Source: Oscillospiraceae bacterium (GTDB taxonomy: Bacteria > Bacillota > Clostridia > Oscillospirales > Oscillospiraceae). Taken from it: a stretch of DNA of 57,031 nt. The stretch is taken from the NCBI GenBank assembly GCA_024697625.1, contig JAILFJ010000017.1, positions 1 through 57,031 of the forward strand. The letters run 5' to 3'. The position numbers and the translations under genes were made by a program. The number at the start of each line of letters is the position of its first letter. The first letter of the stretch is position 1. The notes under the pieces were generated by a model. That model was not told the DNA's origin, made no database searches, and worked only from the letters and a program-made list of their open reading frames with translations. Shown here one piece after another: positions 18,518-27,255 of the stretch.

Positions 18518-19168
18518 TTACTCGTCCGGCTCGGGCGGAAGGAACTCAACCTTCTTGCCGCGTACAAAAAGCCTGCCGGAACAGAAGAGCGAGATGGCCT
18601 CATTCAGAATGGGCCATTCGCACTCCTCCATGAGGCGGAGGGAAAGGCTCTCAACGGTATCGTCTTCCCGTACCTCCAGCGAGCGCTGGAGAATCACCGC
18701 ACCGACCTTGCCGTCGCCGTCCGAGAAGTAGGCCGTGGCGCCGCTCACCTTGAGACCGCTCTCCAGCGCCAGGGCGACCGGATCCCCGTCCTCCTCATTG
18801 AAAGCCGGGTAGAGCGCAGGATAGGTGGCGATGATGCGGTTGCGGAACTGATAGGGTACCACGCCGAGAGGGAGCTTGTAGTCCGCAAGAATCACAAGGT
18901 CAATGTCCATGTCTTTGAGCTTGTTGGCCACCGCCATGCTGTGGCTGGTCATGTTCGGAAAGAGCTCCGGATCGACCACATAGGCGGGGATCCCGGCGTT
19001 CAGCGCCCGTGTCATGGCAAAACAGCTGCGCTGGGGGCAGATCACCGCCACCAGCTCAAAGTTCTTCAGTTCATGGAAATAGACCGCATCCAGAATGGCC
19101 TGGAGTCTGGCGCCTTCACCGGACGCCAGAACCGCCGCTCGCACCATACGATGAACCGCCTCCGGCAA
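18518..19168 (-). CDS. PurN-like formyltransferase-fold protein lacking the catalytic triad
   Basis: The 216-residue protein has the length and fold signature of glycinamide ribonucleotide transformylase: VLASGEGARLQAILD at the N-terminus, DIDLVILADYKLPL in the middle, and a SLRLMEECEWPILNEAISLF segment at the C-terminus. The residues that make PurN an enzyme are changed. By motif alignment the Asn and His of NIHPSLLP become Ala114 and Tyr116, and the catalytic Asp in the DELDGGP loop aligns with Lys154 (Asp150 and Asp152 are nearby). I infer a non-catalytic or repurposed paralogue. No other purine genes are adjacent. A later start at Met8 is possible. Confidence 0.7.
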   Translation of the reverse strand: MPEAVHRMVRAAVLASGEGARLQAILDAVYFHELKNFELVAVICPQRSCFAMTRALNAGIPAYVVDPELFPNMTSHSMAVANKLKDMDIDLVILADYKLPLGVVPYQFRNRIIATYPALYPAFNEEDGDPVALALESGLKVSGATAYFSDGDGKVGAVILQRSLEVREDDTVESLSLRLMEECEWPILNEAISLFCSGRLFVRGKKVEFLPPEPDE

Positions 19169-19176
19169 AATGATAC

Positions 19177-19205
19177 TTGTGCTGAGGGCGCGGATTCGGT
19201 ATAAT
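19177..19205 (+). promoter_or_regulatory. Promoter for the phosphatase-GNAT operon
   Basis: TTGTGC (19177-19182) and TATAAT (19200-19205) are 17 bases apart, pointing right toward 19339. Confidence 0.55.
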
Positions 19206-19338
19206 AGCTTACCGTATTACGCAGTGCAGACTGGCTGGCGCATTACGGCTTTACAGCAGACGGAATTCGCGACCGCAGAGGACATTTCAGTACATTATAC
19301 TTGATATGTCGCCCGCGGTCAAGCATCGGAGGCAGAGA

Positions 19339-20463
19339 ATGACCGAAATTTATCTGATCCGGCACACCCAGGCGGAGGGCAACCGCTACAGGATGATGCA
19401 GGGCTTCTGGGACGGAGAGGTGACCGAGATGGGCCGACGCCAGATCGAGGCACTGGCCGGACGCTTTGCGGACCTGCCTCTGGATGCGGTGTATTCCAGT
19501 GATCTCCACCGGGCGGTGGAGACCGCCGAGGCGGCTGCGCGGCGAGACCGGCTGCCGATCCGGACCCGGGTCGCCCTGCGGGAGCTCAACATCGGCCCCT
19601 GGGAGCAGAAGTTCTTCGGCAACGTCTGCCATGCCCAGCCGGAGCTCTCCCACACCTTCATGTTTGACGCGGAAAACTTCTATCTGGAGGGGGCGGAGAC
19701 CTACGGTGACGTAAGGAACAGAGCCATGCGCGAGCTGCGTGAGCTCGCCGAGGAGAATGAGGGAAAGCGCATCGCCGTCGTGAGCCACGGGGTGACCATC
19801 CGCTGCATCCTCTCCGCGGTCACCGGAGTCCCTCTGAACGATGTCAAAACCCTGCCCATCTGCCGGAACACCGCGGTCTCGAAGCTGATCTGGGACGGCG
19901 GGCGATTCACGGCCGAATACGTCAACGATATCTCGCACCTCCCGCCCGAGCTGCAGGGGAACTGGAGCAGGGCCGGCGACGTGCGGGACGAGCTCTTCCG
20001 CCCGGCGGACGACCGGGCGTATTACGAGGCCTGTTACGCCGATGCCTGGCGGAGTGCCCACGGCAATCTGAGACACTTCTCTGCGGACACCTACTATCAG
20101 GCTGCGCTGCGCCACCATGCCGCTGTGCCCGGCTCGGTGCTCCGGCTCTATGAAGAGGACGAGCCCATCGGCCTTGTGGACCTGGACCCGGAACGGGGGG
20201 CATCGGAGGGCGTGGGCTGGATCAGCCTTCTGTATCTGAAGGAGGAATGCCGCGGCCGGGGCTACGGGATTCAGGTGCTGGCGAGACCTGTGTTCTTCTA
20301 CCGCGAGCTCGGCCGCAGGCTGCTCAGGCTTGACGTGGCCGAAGACAATGCCATTGCCTGCCGTTTTTACCGGCGGGAGGGCTTCCGGGTGGTCGGAGAG
20401 CATCCGGGGATGGAGGGGAAGCTCCTGCTGATGGAGCGGCCTCTGTGGGACCGAAAACCATGA
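19339..20463 (+). CDS. Histidine phosphatase fused to a GNAT acetyltransferase
   Basis: The 374-residue protein joins two enzymes. Residues 1-190 are a histidine-phosphatase (phosphoglycerate-mutase-like) domain: LIRHTQAEGN supplies the phospho-accepting His9 (RHT instead of RHG) and VVSHGV the second His150. Residues about 205-374 are a GNAT domain with an acetyl-CoA loop RGRGYG at 305-310 and the usual NAIACRFYRREGF end. The substrates are not predictable. The start is ATG 19339, placed by GGAGG at 19328-19332; an upstream in-frame extension exists but has no ribosome-binding site. The gene overlaps the next by four bases, so the pair is coupled. Confidence 0.85.
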   Translation: MTEIYLIRHTQAEGNRYRMMQGFWDGEVTEMGRRQIEALAGRFADLPLDAVYSSDLHRAVETAEAAARRDRLPIRTRVALRELNIGPWEQKFFGNVCHAQPELSHTFMFDAENFYLEGAETYGDVRNRAMRELRELAEENEGKRIAVVSHGVTIRCILSAVTGVPLNDVKTLPICRNTAVSKLIWDGGRFTAEYVNDISHLPPELQGNWSRAGDVRDELFRPADDRAYYEACYADAWRSAHGNLRHFSADTYYQAALRHHAAVPGSVLRLYEEDEPIGLVDLDPERGASEGVGWISLLYLKEECRGRGYGIQVLARPVFFYRELGRRLLRLDVAEDNAIACRFYRREGFRVVGEHPGMEGKLLLMERPLWDRKP

Positions 20464-21647
20464 ACGGGGTGCACAGCACAGAGGACAGGCTGCCCCACGG
20501 CAGAAAGCCTCTGCGGGACCCGTCCCGGGACCGGCGGAAGGAAAGACGGCGGGCGAGAGTCCGTCACCTGGACATCGAGCTCGGACGAAGGATCCTTGTC
20601 ATCTCCGACATCCACGGCAATGTCCCGTACTTTCAGGGCGTCCTGGAGCTCGCCGGCTTCTGTGACCGGGATGTGCTGATCATCGACGGCGACTTTCTGG
20701 AGAAGGGAACCGAGAGCCTGCGCATGCTCCGCATCCTGATGGAGATGGAAAAGCGCGGCAACGTCCACCTCGTCTGCGGCAACTGCGACGACTGGGCGGA
20801 CATGTACCTGCCGGGCTTTCCGGACGGCGTTTTTGACTATATGCTGCAGTATCTCCAGTACCGGAGATGGGGTCTCCTCTGGGACCTCTGCCGGGAGCAG
20901 GGGATCGACCCGATGACCCTCAGCGACTTCCGGCCGGTCAGCCGCCTCCTGTATGAGAAGTACCCGGAGATCTGGGCGTTTCTCGGCAGGATCCCCCATG
21001 CGATTGACGCAGGGCCCTTTGTCTTTGCCCACGCCGGCATGACACCCGGTAAGCCGCTGGAGGAGCATGATCCCTCCGAGCTGGACCGGGTAGACGCCCT
21101 GCTGAAAACAGACCGCCGGTTTGACCGCTGGCTGGTGGTGGGGCACTGGCCCGTGATGCTCTACGGCGAGAACATCGTCAGCGCCAACCCGATCATCGAC
21201 CGGGAGCGCAGGATCATCAGCATCGACGGCGGATGCACGCTCAAGGATGACGGTCAGCTCAACTGCCTGATCATTCCGGACATCCGCAGCGAGGACTTCT
21301 CCTTCGTCGCCTACGATCCCTTCCCTGTTGCCGTGGCGCTGGAGGATCAGGAGGAGGGACCGCGCTCCTGGTATATCCGGTGGGGCGACAGCCAGGTCCG
21401 GGTGCTTCGGCGGGGCGCTGAGTTCTCCCGCTGCCGCCACGTCCGGACAGGCTACGAGATGGACATCCTGACAAAGTATCTGTTCAGCGACGAAGAGGTC
21501 ACCGGCTGCAACGACTCGACGGACTATATTCTGCCCGTCCGGGCGGGGGACAGGCTCCGCATCGTCGAACGGACCTCCCGGGGCGTCCTCGCAAAGCGAA
21601 ACGGCGTCTCAGGCTGGTACTTCGGAAGGCTGAGCCCGGAGGAATAA
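20460..21647 (+). CDS. Calcineurin-like metallophosphoesterase with a C-terminal beta domain
   Basis: The protein carries the bimetal phosphoesterase motifs: VISDIHGN, IDGDFLEKG, VCGNCDD (Asn/Asp in place of the commoner GNHD), FAHAGM, VVGHWP and ISIDGGC. The layout is that of serine/threonine-phosphatase-like enzymes. The last 60 residues look like a small beta-barrel (RAGDRLRIVERTSRG). The start codon is taken as ATG 20460, which overlaps the previous stop as ATGA; an ATG 15 bases upstream is also in frame. Coupling to the phosphatase-GNAT fusion suggests a shared pathway, but the substrate is unknown. Confidence 0.8.
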   Translation: MNGVHSTEDRLPHGRKPLRDPSRDRRKERRRARVRHLDIELGRRILVISDIHGNVPYFQGVLELAGFCDRDVLIIDGDFLEKGTESLRMLRILMEMEKRGNVHLVCGNCDDWADMYLPGFPDGVFDYMLQYLQYRRWGLLWDLCREQGIDPMTLSDFRPVSRLLYEKYPEIWAFLGRIPHAIDAGPFVFAHAGMTPGKPLEEHDPSELDRVDALLKTDRRFDRWLVVGHWPVMLYGENIVSANPIIDRERRIISIDGGCTLKDDGQLNCLIIPDIRSEDFSFVAYDPFPVAVALEDQEEGPRSWYIRWGDSQVRVLRRGAEFSRCRHVRTGYEMDILTKYLFSDEEVTGCNDSTDYILPVRAGDRLRIVERTSRGVLAKRNGVSGWYFGRLSPEE

Positions 21648-21675
21648 CAGAGACAGACAGAGGAGAGAATCACTT

Positions 21676-22377
21676 ATGGGTCTTTTCGATGCCGCAAAAA
21701 AGGCGGTTTCCGCCGCACGGGATATGGCGGCCGAGGTCCTCGGCGAGGACGGGATGGAACAGCTGAAAAGCATAAAGGACGATGTGGTCCAGGCCGGCGG
21801 CCAGGTCGGGCAGTTTGCCAGAGAGGTCCTGGAGGACTGCGACAACGACGCGCTCAGCGATGCGAAGGACTTCTATTCCAAAGCATACGACCGGAGCCGG
21901 GATAAAGTCAGAAAGGCGCAGGAGAAGGCCCGGGCCGAGCGGGAGGCACGGGAGAGAGAACGCCTCCGGATGCGGGAGAAGCGCCTCGCCATGCTTCGGA
22001 AGGGGGCCGTCATCCTGATCTGCGCCATCTTTGCCGCCATTCTGATCATCTCTGTCGCCCTGTGGTTCAACCAGCGGGACAGATCCCCCAAGGCACCGGC
22101 CCCGACCCCGGAGACTGCGCCGACAGCCACCGCAGTGACGCCGACAGCCGCGGAAACCGCACCGGCTTCGGATATGACGGAAGTGCCGGTGTCCGCATCC
22201 GATGCTCCGTCGGTTGCTCCAACACCGTCAGCGACAGCCGCACCGACCCAGGCGCCTGCGCCAACTGCGGCCCTGACCCCGTCGACCGCGGCGACGGCTG
22301 AGACAGCTGCCGAGTCTTCGGACCCGGGGATGACGGCTGCGTCGACAGTTCCGACGACAGCAGCGCCTGTGCCGTAG
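21676..22377 (+). CDS. Membrane-anchored protein with coiled coil and Pro/Thr/Ala-rich extracellular tail
   Basis: The protein has 233 residues. Residues 1-60 are amphipathic helix (MGLFDAAKKAVSAARDM), 60-108 a highly charged Arg/Glu coiled coil, 112-131 one membrane helix, and 140-233 a low-complexity tail of Ala, Pro, Thr and Ser. By charge the N-terminus is inside and the tail outside. The tail lacks a cell-wall motif. The role is unknown. A good ribosome-binding site (AGAGGAGAG) precedes the ATG. No hairpin follows, only a T-rich stretch before the ribosomal promoter. Confidence 0.65.
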   Translation: MGLFDAAKKAVSAARDMAAEVLGEDGMEQLKSIKDDVVQAGGQVGQFAREVLEDCDNDALSDAKDFYSKAYDRSRDKVRKAQEKARAEREARERERLRMREKRLAMLRKGAVILICAIFAAILIISVALWFNQRDRSPKAPAPTPETAPTATAVTPTAAETAPASDMTEVPVSASDAPSVAPTPSATAAPTQAPAPTAALTPSTAATAETAAESSDPGMTAASTVPTTAAPVP

Positions 22378-22439
22378 AAGGAGACAGGGATTCTTTTCGG
22401 ATTTTTGGAGTTTTTCTCTGGCTTTTTCAGATTTTTTTC

Positions 22440-22468
22440 TTGACAAACGGGTTCGAATCCGCTATAGT
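22440..22468 (+). promoter_or_regulatory. rplJ-rplL promoter
   Basis: TTGACA (22440-22445) and TATAGT (22463-22468) are 17 bases apart and drive the leader and the two ribosomal genes. Confidence 0.85.
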
Positions 22469-22477
22469 ATCGGAGCG

Positions 22478-22593
22478 CTCCGAAGACAGCAGGTGGGGGA
22501 TGCCCCGTAAGTCCTGCCGAGGACATCGATGATCTTATATTTATTATCAGATTGTTTATGTGCCTCTCTGCCTTTCGGCCGGGAGGTCTTCTT
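22478..22593 (+). ncRNA. Ribosomal protein L10 leader (autoregulatory mRNA element)
   Basis: The mRNA leader contains the conserved L10-leader core, a GACAGCAGGTG segment followed by GTAAGTCCTGCCGAGGA (22484-22523). This is the kink-turn-like site bound by L10(L12)4 in Firmicutes. It is followed by a GC-rich hairpin with a T-rich end (about 22563-22593) that can act as an attenuator. It lies directly upstream of rplJ. The boundaries are approximate. Confidence 0.85.
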
Positions 22594-22631
22594 TATGAGC
22601 GTGAGTTCAAGTGTGGAGGTGAAAAACACAC

Positions 22632-23162
22632 ATGCCAAACGCAAAGGTTCTCAGCGAGAAGCAGGCGATCGTGGAGGCACTGGCTAACCGGATCAAAGGC
22701 GCCGAGGCCGGTATCCTGGTGGACTATAAGGGCATCACCGTCGAAGAGGATACCGCTCTGCGTACCGAGATGCGCAAAGAGTCCGTCAACTACACCGTCG
22801 TCAAGAACACGCTGACCAGAAAGGCGCTGGACAGCCTGGGGATGGAGGGTCTCGACCACGTCCTCAACGGCACCACCTCTCTGGCCACCACCGAAGGCGA
22901 TCCCATTGCCCCCTTCCGTATCATCACGGACTACAGCAAGAAGCTCGGTGACCGTTTCAACGTCAAGGCCGCATTCATGGAGGGCAAGATCCTCAATGAT
23001 CAGGAGATCGCAGAGATTTCCGCGCTGCCGAGCAAGGACGCGCTGTACGCGAAGGTTCTGGGTACCATGATCGCACCCATCACAGGTCTTGCCGTCTGCC
23101 TCGGCCAGATTCTGGAACAGAAGGGCGGCTCCGTCGAAGCCCCCGAAGCCGCTGCCGAATAA
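22632..23162 (+). CDS. rplJ: Large subunit ribosomal protein L10
   Basis: The 176-residue protein has the L10 signature: an N-terminal SEKQAIVEALANRIKGAEAG region, VDYKGITVEED, YTVVKNTLTRKAL and GTTSLA. It forms the base of the ribosomal stalk and carries L7/L12 dimers. With L12 it also binds the leader above to repress its own expression. The C-terminus is the usual acidic Ala/Glu tail. It is followed after about 35 nt by rplL. Confidence 0.97.
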   Translation: MPNAKVLSEKQAIVEALANRIKGAEAGILVDYKGITVEEDTALRTEMRKESVNYTVVKNTLTRKALDSLGMEGLDHVLNGTTSLATTEGDPIAPFRIITDYSKKLGDRFNVKAAFMEGKILNDQEIAEISALPSKDALYAKVLGTMIAPITGLAVCLGQILEQKGGSVEAPEAAAE

Positions 23163-23196
23163 GCAGCACCACTAAACTTAATTGGAGGATATTACA

Positions 23197-23568
23197 ATGA
23201 GTGAAAAAATCACTGCCATGATCGAAGAGATCAAGGGCCTTTCCGTCCTGGAGCTCTCTGAGCTCGTCCATGCGCTGGAAGACACCTTCGGTGTTTCCGC
23301 TGCCGCCGTTGCCGCTCCCGCCGCCGGTGCCGCCGCTGGCCCGGTCGTCGAGGAGAAGACCGAGTTCGACGTCGTCATGACCGATTTCGGTGCCGAGAAG
23401 ATCAAGGTCATCAAGGAAGTCCGCGCCATCACCGGTCTGGGCCTCGCCGATGCCAAGGCCCTGGTCGAAGGCATCCCCGCCAAGATCAAGGAAGCCGTCT
23501 CCAAGGAAGATGCCGAGGCCCTCAAGGCTCAGCTCGAAGGTGTCGGCGCCAAGGTCGAGCTCAAGTAA
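23197..23568 (+). CDS. rplL: Large subunit ribosomal protein L7/L12
   Basis: The 123-residue protein has the N-terminal dimerisation helices, an Ala-rich hinge ([14 protein letters not shown]) and the C-terminal factor-binding domain with [20 protein letters not shown] and [12 protein letters not shown]. It is the multi-copy stalk protein that recruits translational GTPases. The start is ATG 23197, preceded by TTGGAGGA; a TTG 15 bases earlier in frame would swallow that site and is rejected. Confidence 0.97.
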   Translation: MSEKITAMIEEIKGLSVLELSELVHALEDTFGVSAAAVAAPAAGAAAGPVVEEKTEFDVVMTDFGAEKIKVIKEVRAITGLGLADAKALVEGIPAKIKEAVSKEDAEALKAQLEGVGAKVELK

Positions 23569-23631
23569 GAGCGAGTCTGTCGGTTTTTTCAGAATTGTAC
23601 GAGAACGCTTCTGGACAGGAGGGACAGCGTC

Positions 23632-24132
23632 ATGCGGCTTGATGTGCGCGATGTGATCATAAACCCGTCTGTCCGGCTGCCGTTCCGGATCGAACTGGAA
23701 ACAGAGAACCTGGATTTCCCCTCAGTGAAGGGTTATCTCGCGCCTCCGGTCGCGGAGGGCGTCATCTCGAACGAGGCCGACGTTCTGCATCTGCGCGGTA
23801 CGGTCACGGCAGACATGCTGTGTATCTGCGACCGCTGCGGACAGGAGTTCGAAAGCCGCAAGGAGACGCCCGTCGACGCGGTGATCACCGGGGAGGAAAG
23901 CGAAGACAATCCGGAGCTCTTCGTTCTGGAAGGGACGGAGATCGACCTGCAGGAGCTTCTCTCCACCTGTTTCATACTGGACATGGAGACCAAGTTCCTC
24001 TGTCGGGAGGATTGCAAAGGCCTTTGCACCCGCTGCGGCAGGAACCTGAACCTGGGTCCCTGCGGCTGCGGGAGAGAAATCGATCCAAGATTTGCTGTAC
24101 TTGGGCAGCTGTTGGAAGGATCAGAAGATTGA
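23632..24132 (+). CDS. DUF177/YceD family protein
   Basis: The 166-residue protein has the DUF177 layout: an N-terminal beta domain, then a Cys-rich half with CDRCGQEFE, CREDCKGLCTRCG and CGCG. These are the cysteines usual in Firmicutes YceD proteins and could bind zinc. The family is coupled to rpmF in most bacteria and is linked with 23S rRNA or large-subunit biogenesis. Here it lies 42 nt ahead of rpmF. An AGGAGGGAC ribosome-binding site precedes the ATG. Confidence 0.88.
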   Translation: MRLDVRDVIINPSVRLPFRIELETENLDFPSVKGYLAPPVAEGVISNEADVLHLRGTVTADMLCICDRCGQEFESRKETPVDAVITGEESEDNPELFVLEGTEIDLQELLSTCFILDMETKFLCREDCKGLCTRCGRNLNLGPCGCGREIDPRFAVLGQLLEGSED

Positions 24133-24174
24133 ATGAGCTGCTCAGAACAGCTGTAATCAGGAGGTGTCAACAAT

Positions 24175-24363
24175 ATGGCAGTCCCAAAGGGAAAAGTATC
24201 CAGACAGAGACGTGACAAGAGACGTTCTTCCGTTTGGAAGCTCACCGCTCCCCAACTGGTCGCTTGCCCCAACTGCGGCGCGCTGGTTATGCCTCATCGC
24301 GCCTGCCCCGCTTGCGGACAGTATAAAGGCCGTACGGTCATCAACGTAGAAGAGAGCAAGTAA
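24175..24363 (+). CDS. rpmF: Large subunit ribosomal protein L32
   Basis: The 62-residue protein begins MAVPKGKVSRQRRDKRR, the classic L32 start. It keeps four cysteines as CPNCG and CPACG, so it is the zinc-binding form, and ends near GRTVINVE. It is downstream of DUF177 and followed by a strong terminator. Confidence 0.96.
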   Translation: MAVPKGKVSRQRRDKRRSSVWKLTAPQLVACPNCGALVMPHRACPACGQYKGRTVINVEESK

Positions 24364-24371
24364 GAGTCTTT

Positions 24372-24409
24372 CAGAGGAGGAGGGTTTGGCCTTTCCTCCT
24401 CTGTTTTTT
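24372..24409 (+). terminator. Intrinsic terminator after rpmF
   Basis: A 10-bp stem (24372-24381 with 24394-24403) is followed by six T residues. Confidence 0.9.
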
Positions 24410-24478
24410 CAGCTTTTGGAAGAAAACGTAAGAACAGCACCCCGAAGACACAGGGACAGCATGAGGAAAGCGTAAGGT

Positions 24479-25948
24479 ATGGAGAATGTAATCCGCGCCG
24501 TCGATGCGGAGAGCCCCGTCAGAAAGTATGTCGCGGTCGGAGACCGGCTTCTGTCGATCAACCGGAACCGCATCCTCGACGTGCTCGACTACAAATTCTA
24601 TGCCTATGACCGGGATCTTCACCTGGTTCTGGCAAAGCCGGACGGCCGGGAATACCGCCTCCATGTGCGCAAGCCGGAGGGCGGAGACCTGGGTCTGGAT
24701 TTTGAGAGCTACCTGATGGACCGGCCCCGCTCCTGTGCGAACAACTGTGTTTTCTGCTTCATCGATCAGCTCCCGAAGGGCATGCGTCCGACCATGTACT
24801 TCAAGGACGATGACGCAAGGCTGAGCTTTCTGCTGGGGAACTACATCACCCTTACCAATCTGTCGGAACGCGAGATCGAACGCATCATCGGCCTCCATGT
24901 GAGTCCGGTCAACGTCTCGGTACACACCATGAATCCGGAGCTTCGGGTCCGGATGCTGAGAAACCGGCGGGCAGGCGAGAGCATCGGAACGATGAAGCGC
25001 CTGGCGGAGGCCGGGATCGTGATGAACTGTCAGATCGTCTGCTGCCCCGGCTGGAACGACGGGGAGGAGCTGGACTACAGCATGCGCGAGCTCGCCGCCC
25101 TGTGGCCCGCGGTCCACAGCGTGTCGATCGTCCCGGTGGGACTCACCCGATATCGGGACGGGCTTGCGCCGCTGACCGCCTTTACGCCGGAGCACGCCGC
25201 GGAGACCCTCGATCAGGTGACCGCCTTCGGCGATGAGTGTATCAGAAAATACGGCTCCCGCATCTTCTTCTGCGGGGATGAGCTGTATCTGACGGCCGGG
25301 CGGGAGTTTCCGCCGGACGAGTTTTATGAGGAATATACACAGCTGGAGAACGGCATCGGGATGCTGCGTCTTCTGGAGACCGAGTTCGGGTCCGCGCTCC
25401 GGCTGTCTGAGGATCCGGGAAGGCAGCGCTGCAGCATTGCGACCGGTCAGGCGGCCGCGCCATGGATGCGGATGCTGGCCGACCGGGCAATGGCCCTCTA
25501 CCCGGATCTGGAGATACAGATTCGGCCGATCGTCAACGAGTTCTTCGGCCGCCGGATCACCGTGGCCGGCCTGATCACCGGCGGGGACCTGATCCGCCAG
25601 CTCCGGGGACAGGAGCTGGGGGACCGGCTTCTGATCTCACAGAACATGCTGCGCCGGCAGGAGATGGACTTTCTCGACGACGTGACGCTGGAGCAGGCGG
25701 AGACCGCGCTCGGTCTGCCGATCATTCCGGTGGAGTCCGACGGCTTCGTGCTGTGGGACGCCATCTGCGGCAGAGTCCCGAGCCCTCCGGGACAGCGCTC
25801 CGGCTGCGGCGTCGACTCCGCCGGAGCCGCCGGTCCCGCACCGGGGCGTGATCCGGAATACTATCTTTATAACCAGAACAGAAAGCCCGCCTCTGAAGCT
25901 GAACAAAGGCGGACAGAAGGGAGAGAACCGTGGCAAGACCGCTCGTAG
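24479..25948 (+). CDS. Radical SAM/DUF512 protein with N-terminal PDZ-like domain
   Basis: The 489-residue protein belongs to the DUF512 family found next to der in Clostridia. The N-terminus (about 8-75) is PDZ-like (ILDVLDYKFYAYDRDLHLVL). A radical-SAM-like cluster motif, CANNCVFCF (CxxxCxxC), lies at about 82-90. DUF512 forms the C-terminal half (FCGDELYLTAGREFP and NEFFGRRITVAGLITGGDL). The reaction is unknown; it presumably binds a 4Fe-4S cluster and SAM. The last 40 residues are Pro/Gly-rich and poorly ordered. Its end overlaps der by 19 nt, so the two are coupled. Confidence 0.88.
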   Translation: MENVIRAVDAESPVRKYVAVGDRLLSINRNRILDVLDYKFYAYDRDLHLVLAKPDGREYRLHVRKPEGGDLGLDFESYLMDRPRSCANNCVFCFIDQLPKGMRPTMYFKDDDARLSFLLGNYITLTNLSEREIERIIGLHVSPVNVSVHTMNPELRVRMLRNRRAGESIGTMKRLAEAGIVMNCQIVCCPGWNDGEELDYSMRELAALWPAVHSVSIVPVGLTRYRDGLAPLTAFTPEHAAETLDQVTAFGDECIRKYGSRIFFCGDELYLTAGREFPPDEFYEEYTQLENGIGMLRLLETEFGSALRLSEDPGRQRCSIATGQAAAPWMRMLADRAMALYPDLEIQIRPIVNEFFGRRITVAGLITGGDLIRQLRGQELGDRLLISQNMLRRQEMDFLDDVTLEQAETALGLPIIPVESDGFVLWDAICGRVPSPPGQRSGCGVDSAGAAGPAPGRDPEYYLYNQNRKPASEAEQRRTEGREPWQDRS

Positions 25949-27255
25949 CTATCGTCGGAAGGCCGAATGTCGGCAAATCCATGCTGTTTAACAAGCTGGT
26001 CGGACAGCGGCTGTCCATCGTGGAGGACACGCCCGGCGTGACCAGAGACCGCCTGTATGCCTCCTCCGAGTGGCGGGGCAGGAGCTTTGACCTCGTCGAT
26101 ACCGGCGGCATCGAGCCCAGCACCGACAGCGAGATTCTGCTCTTCATGCGTGAACAGGCACAGATCGCCATCGACGCCGCCACCGTGATCGTCCTGGTGA
26201 CGGATATCCGCACCGGCGTCACCGCCGCAGACCAGGACGTCGCGACCATGCTCCAGCGCTCCCGCAAGCCGGTGGTGCTGGCTGTCAACAAGGCGGACTC
26301 CACCGGTGCTCCCGACCCGACCCTGTACGAGTTCTACTCCCTCGGCCTCGGCGACCCGATCGCCGTATCCGCGGTGCACGGTCACGGGACGGGCGACCTG
26401 CTGGACGCCTGCTTCGAGTACTTCCCGGAGGAGGACGAGGAGGAGGCCGAGGACGACGTCATCCACGTCGCGGTGATCGGCAAGCCGAATGTCGGGAAGT
26501 CCTCCCTCATCAACCGGATCCTGGGAGAGAAGCGGGTCATCGTCAGCGACGTCGCCGGCACCACCAGGGATGCGGTGGACACGCCGTTTGAGAACCAGTA
26601 CGGTAAATACGTCTTCATTGACACCGCCGGCATCCGTCGGAAGTCGAAGGTGGAGGAGCGTGTCGAGAAATTCTCGGTTATGCGGGCGCAGCTCGCGATC
26701 GAGCGTGCGGACGTCTGCCTGATTCTGATCGACGGGCGCGACGGCGTGACCGATCAGGACACCAAGATCGCGGGTCTTGCCCACGAGGCGGGAAAGGCCA
26801 GCATCATCGTCGTCAACAAGTGGGATCTGGTCGAGAAGGAGACCGGCACGCTGGAGAAGATGCGCAAGGACGTCATGAGAGACCTCAGCTTCATGAGCTA
26901 TGCCCCGGTGCTGTTCATCTCGGCCGTGACCGGGCAGCGCACGGAAAAGCTCTTTGAGCTCATAAACTATGTCAACGACCAGAGCAGCATGCGCATCACC
27001 ACCGGGATGCTGAACAACGTCCTGGCCGACGCCCAGATGCGCGTCCAGCCTCCGACGGACAAGGGGCGGCGGCTGAAGATCTACTACATGACCCAGACCG
27101 GGATCAAGCCTCCCTGCTTCGTGATCTTCTGCAACTCGCGGGAGCTGTTCCACTTCTCGTATCAGCGCTATATCGAGAATCAGATCCGCTCGGTCTTCGG
27201 CCTGGAGGGGACCCCGATCCATCTGGTGATCCGTCAGAAGGGAGAACAGGAATGA
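25930..27255 (+). CDS. der: Ribosome biogenesis GTPase Der (EngA)
   Basis: The 441-residue protein has two tandem GTPase domains and a KH-like C-terminus. Domain 1 has GRPNVGKS, DTPGVTRDR, DTGG and NKAD; domain 2 has GKPNVGKSS, DVAGTTRDA, DTAGIRRKSKVEE and NKWD. Der acts in 50S subunit maturation. The GTG start overlaps the upstream gene and is preceded by AAGGGAGAG. The stop overlaps the next start by four bases. Confidence 0.97.
   Translation: MARPLVAIVGRPNVGKSMLFNKLVGQRLSIVEDTPGVTRDRLYASSEWRGRSFDLVDTGGIEPSTDSEILLFMREQAQIAIDAATVIVLVTDIRTGVTAADQDVATMLQRSRKPVVLAVNKADSTGAPDPTLYEFYSLGLGDPIAVSAVHGHGTGDLLDACFEYFPEEDEEEAEDDVIHVAVIGKPNVGKSSLINRILGEKRVIVSDVAGTTRDAVDTPFENQYGKYVFIDTAGIRRKSKVEERVEKFSVMRAQLAIERADVCLILIDGRDGVTDQDTKIAGLAHEAGKASIIVVNKWDLVEKETGTLEKMRKDVMRDLSFMSYAPVLFISAVTGQRTEKLFELINYVNDQSSMRITTGMLNNVLADAQMRVQPPTDKGRRLKIYYMTQTGIKPPCFVIFCNSRELFHFSYQRYIENQIRSVFGLEGTPIHLVIRQKGEQE

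Noticed and set aside
19306..19338. Earlier in-frame start for the phosphatase-GNAT fusion
   Set aside because: The GGAGG at 19328 places initiation at ATG 19339, and the conserved phosphatase strand begins there.
25867..27222. Minus-strand frame of 451 codons opposite der
   Set aside because: It mirrors der codon by codon; the sense strand has unmistakable GTPase motifs.
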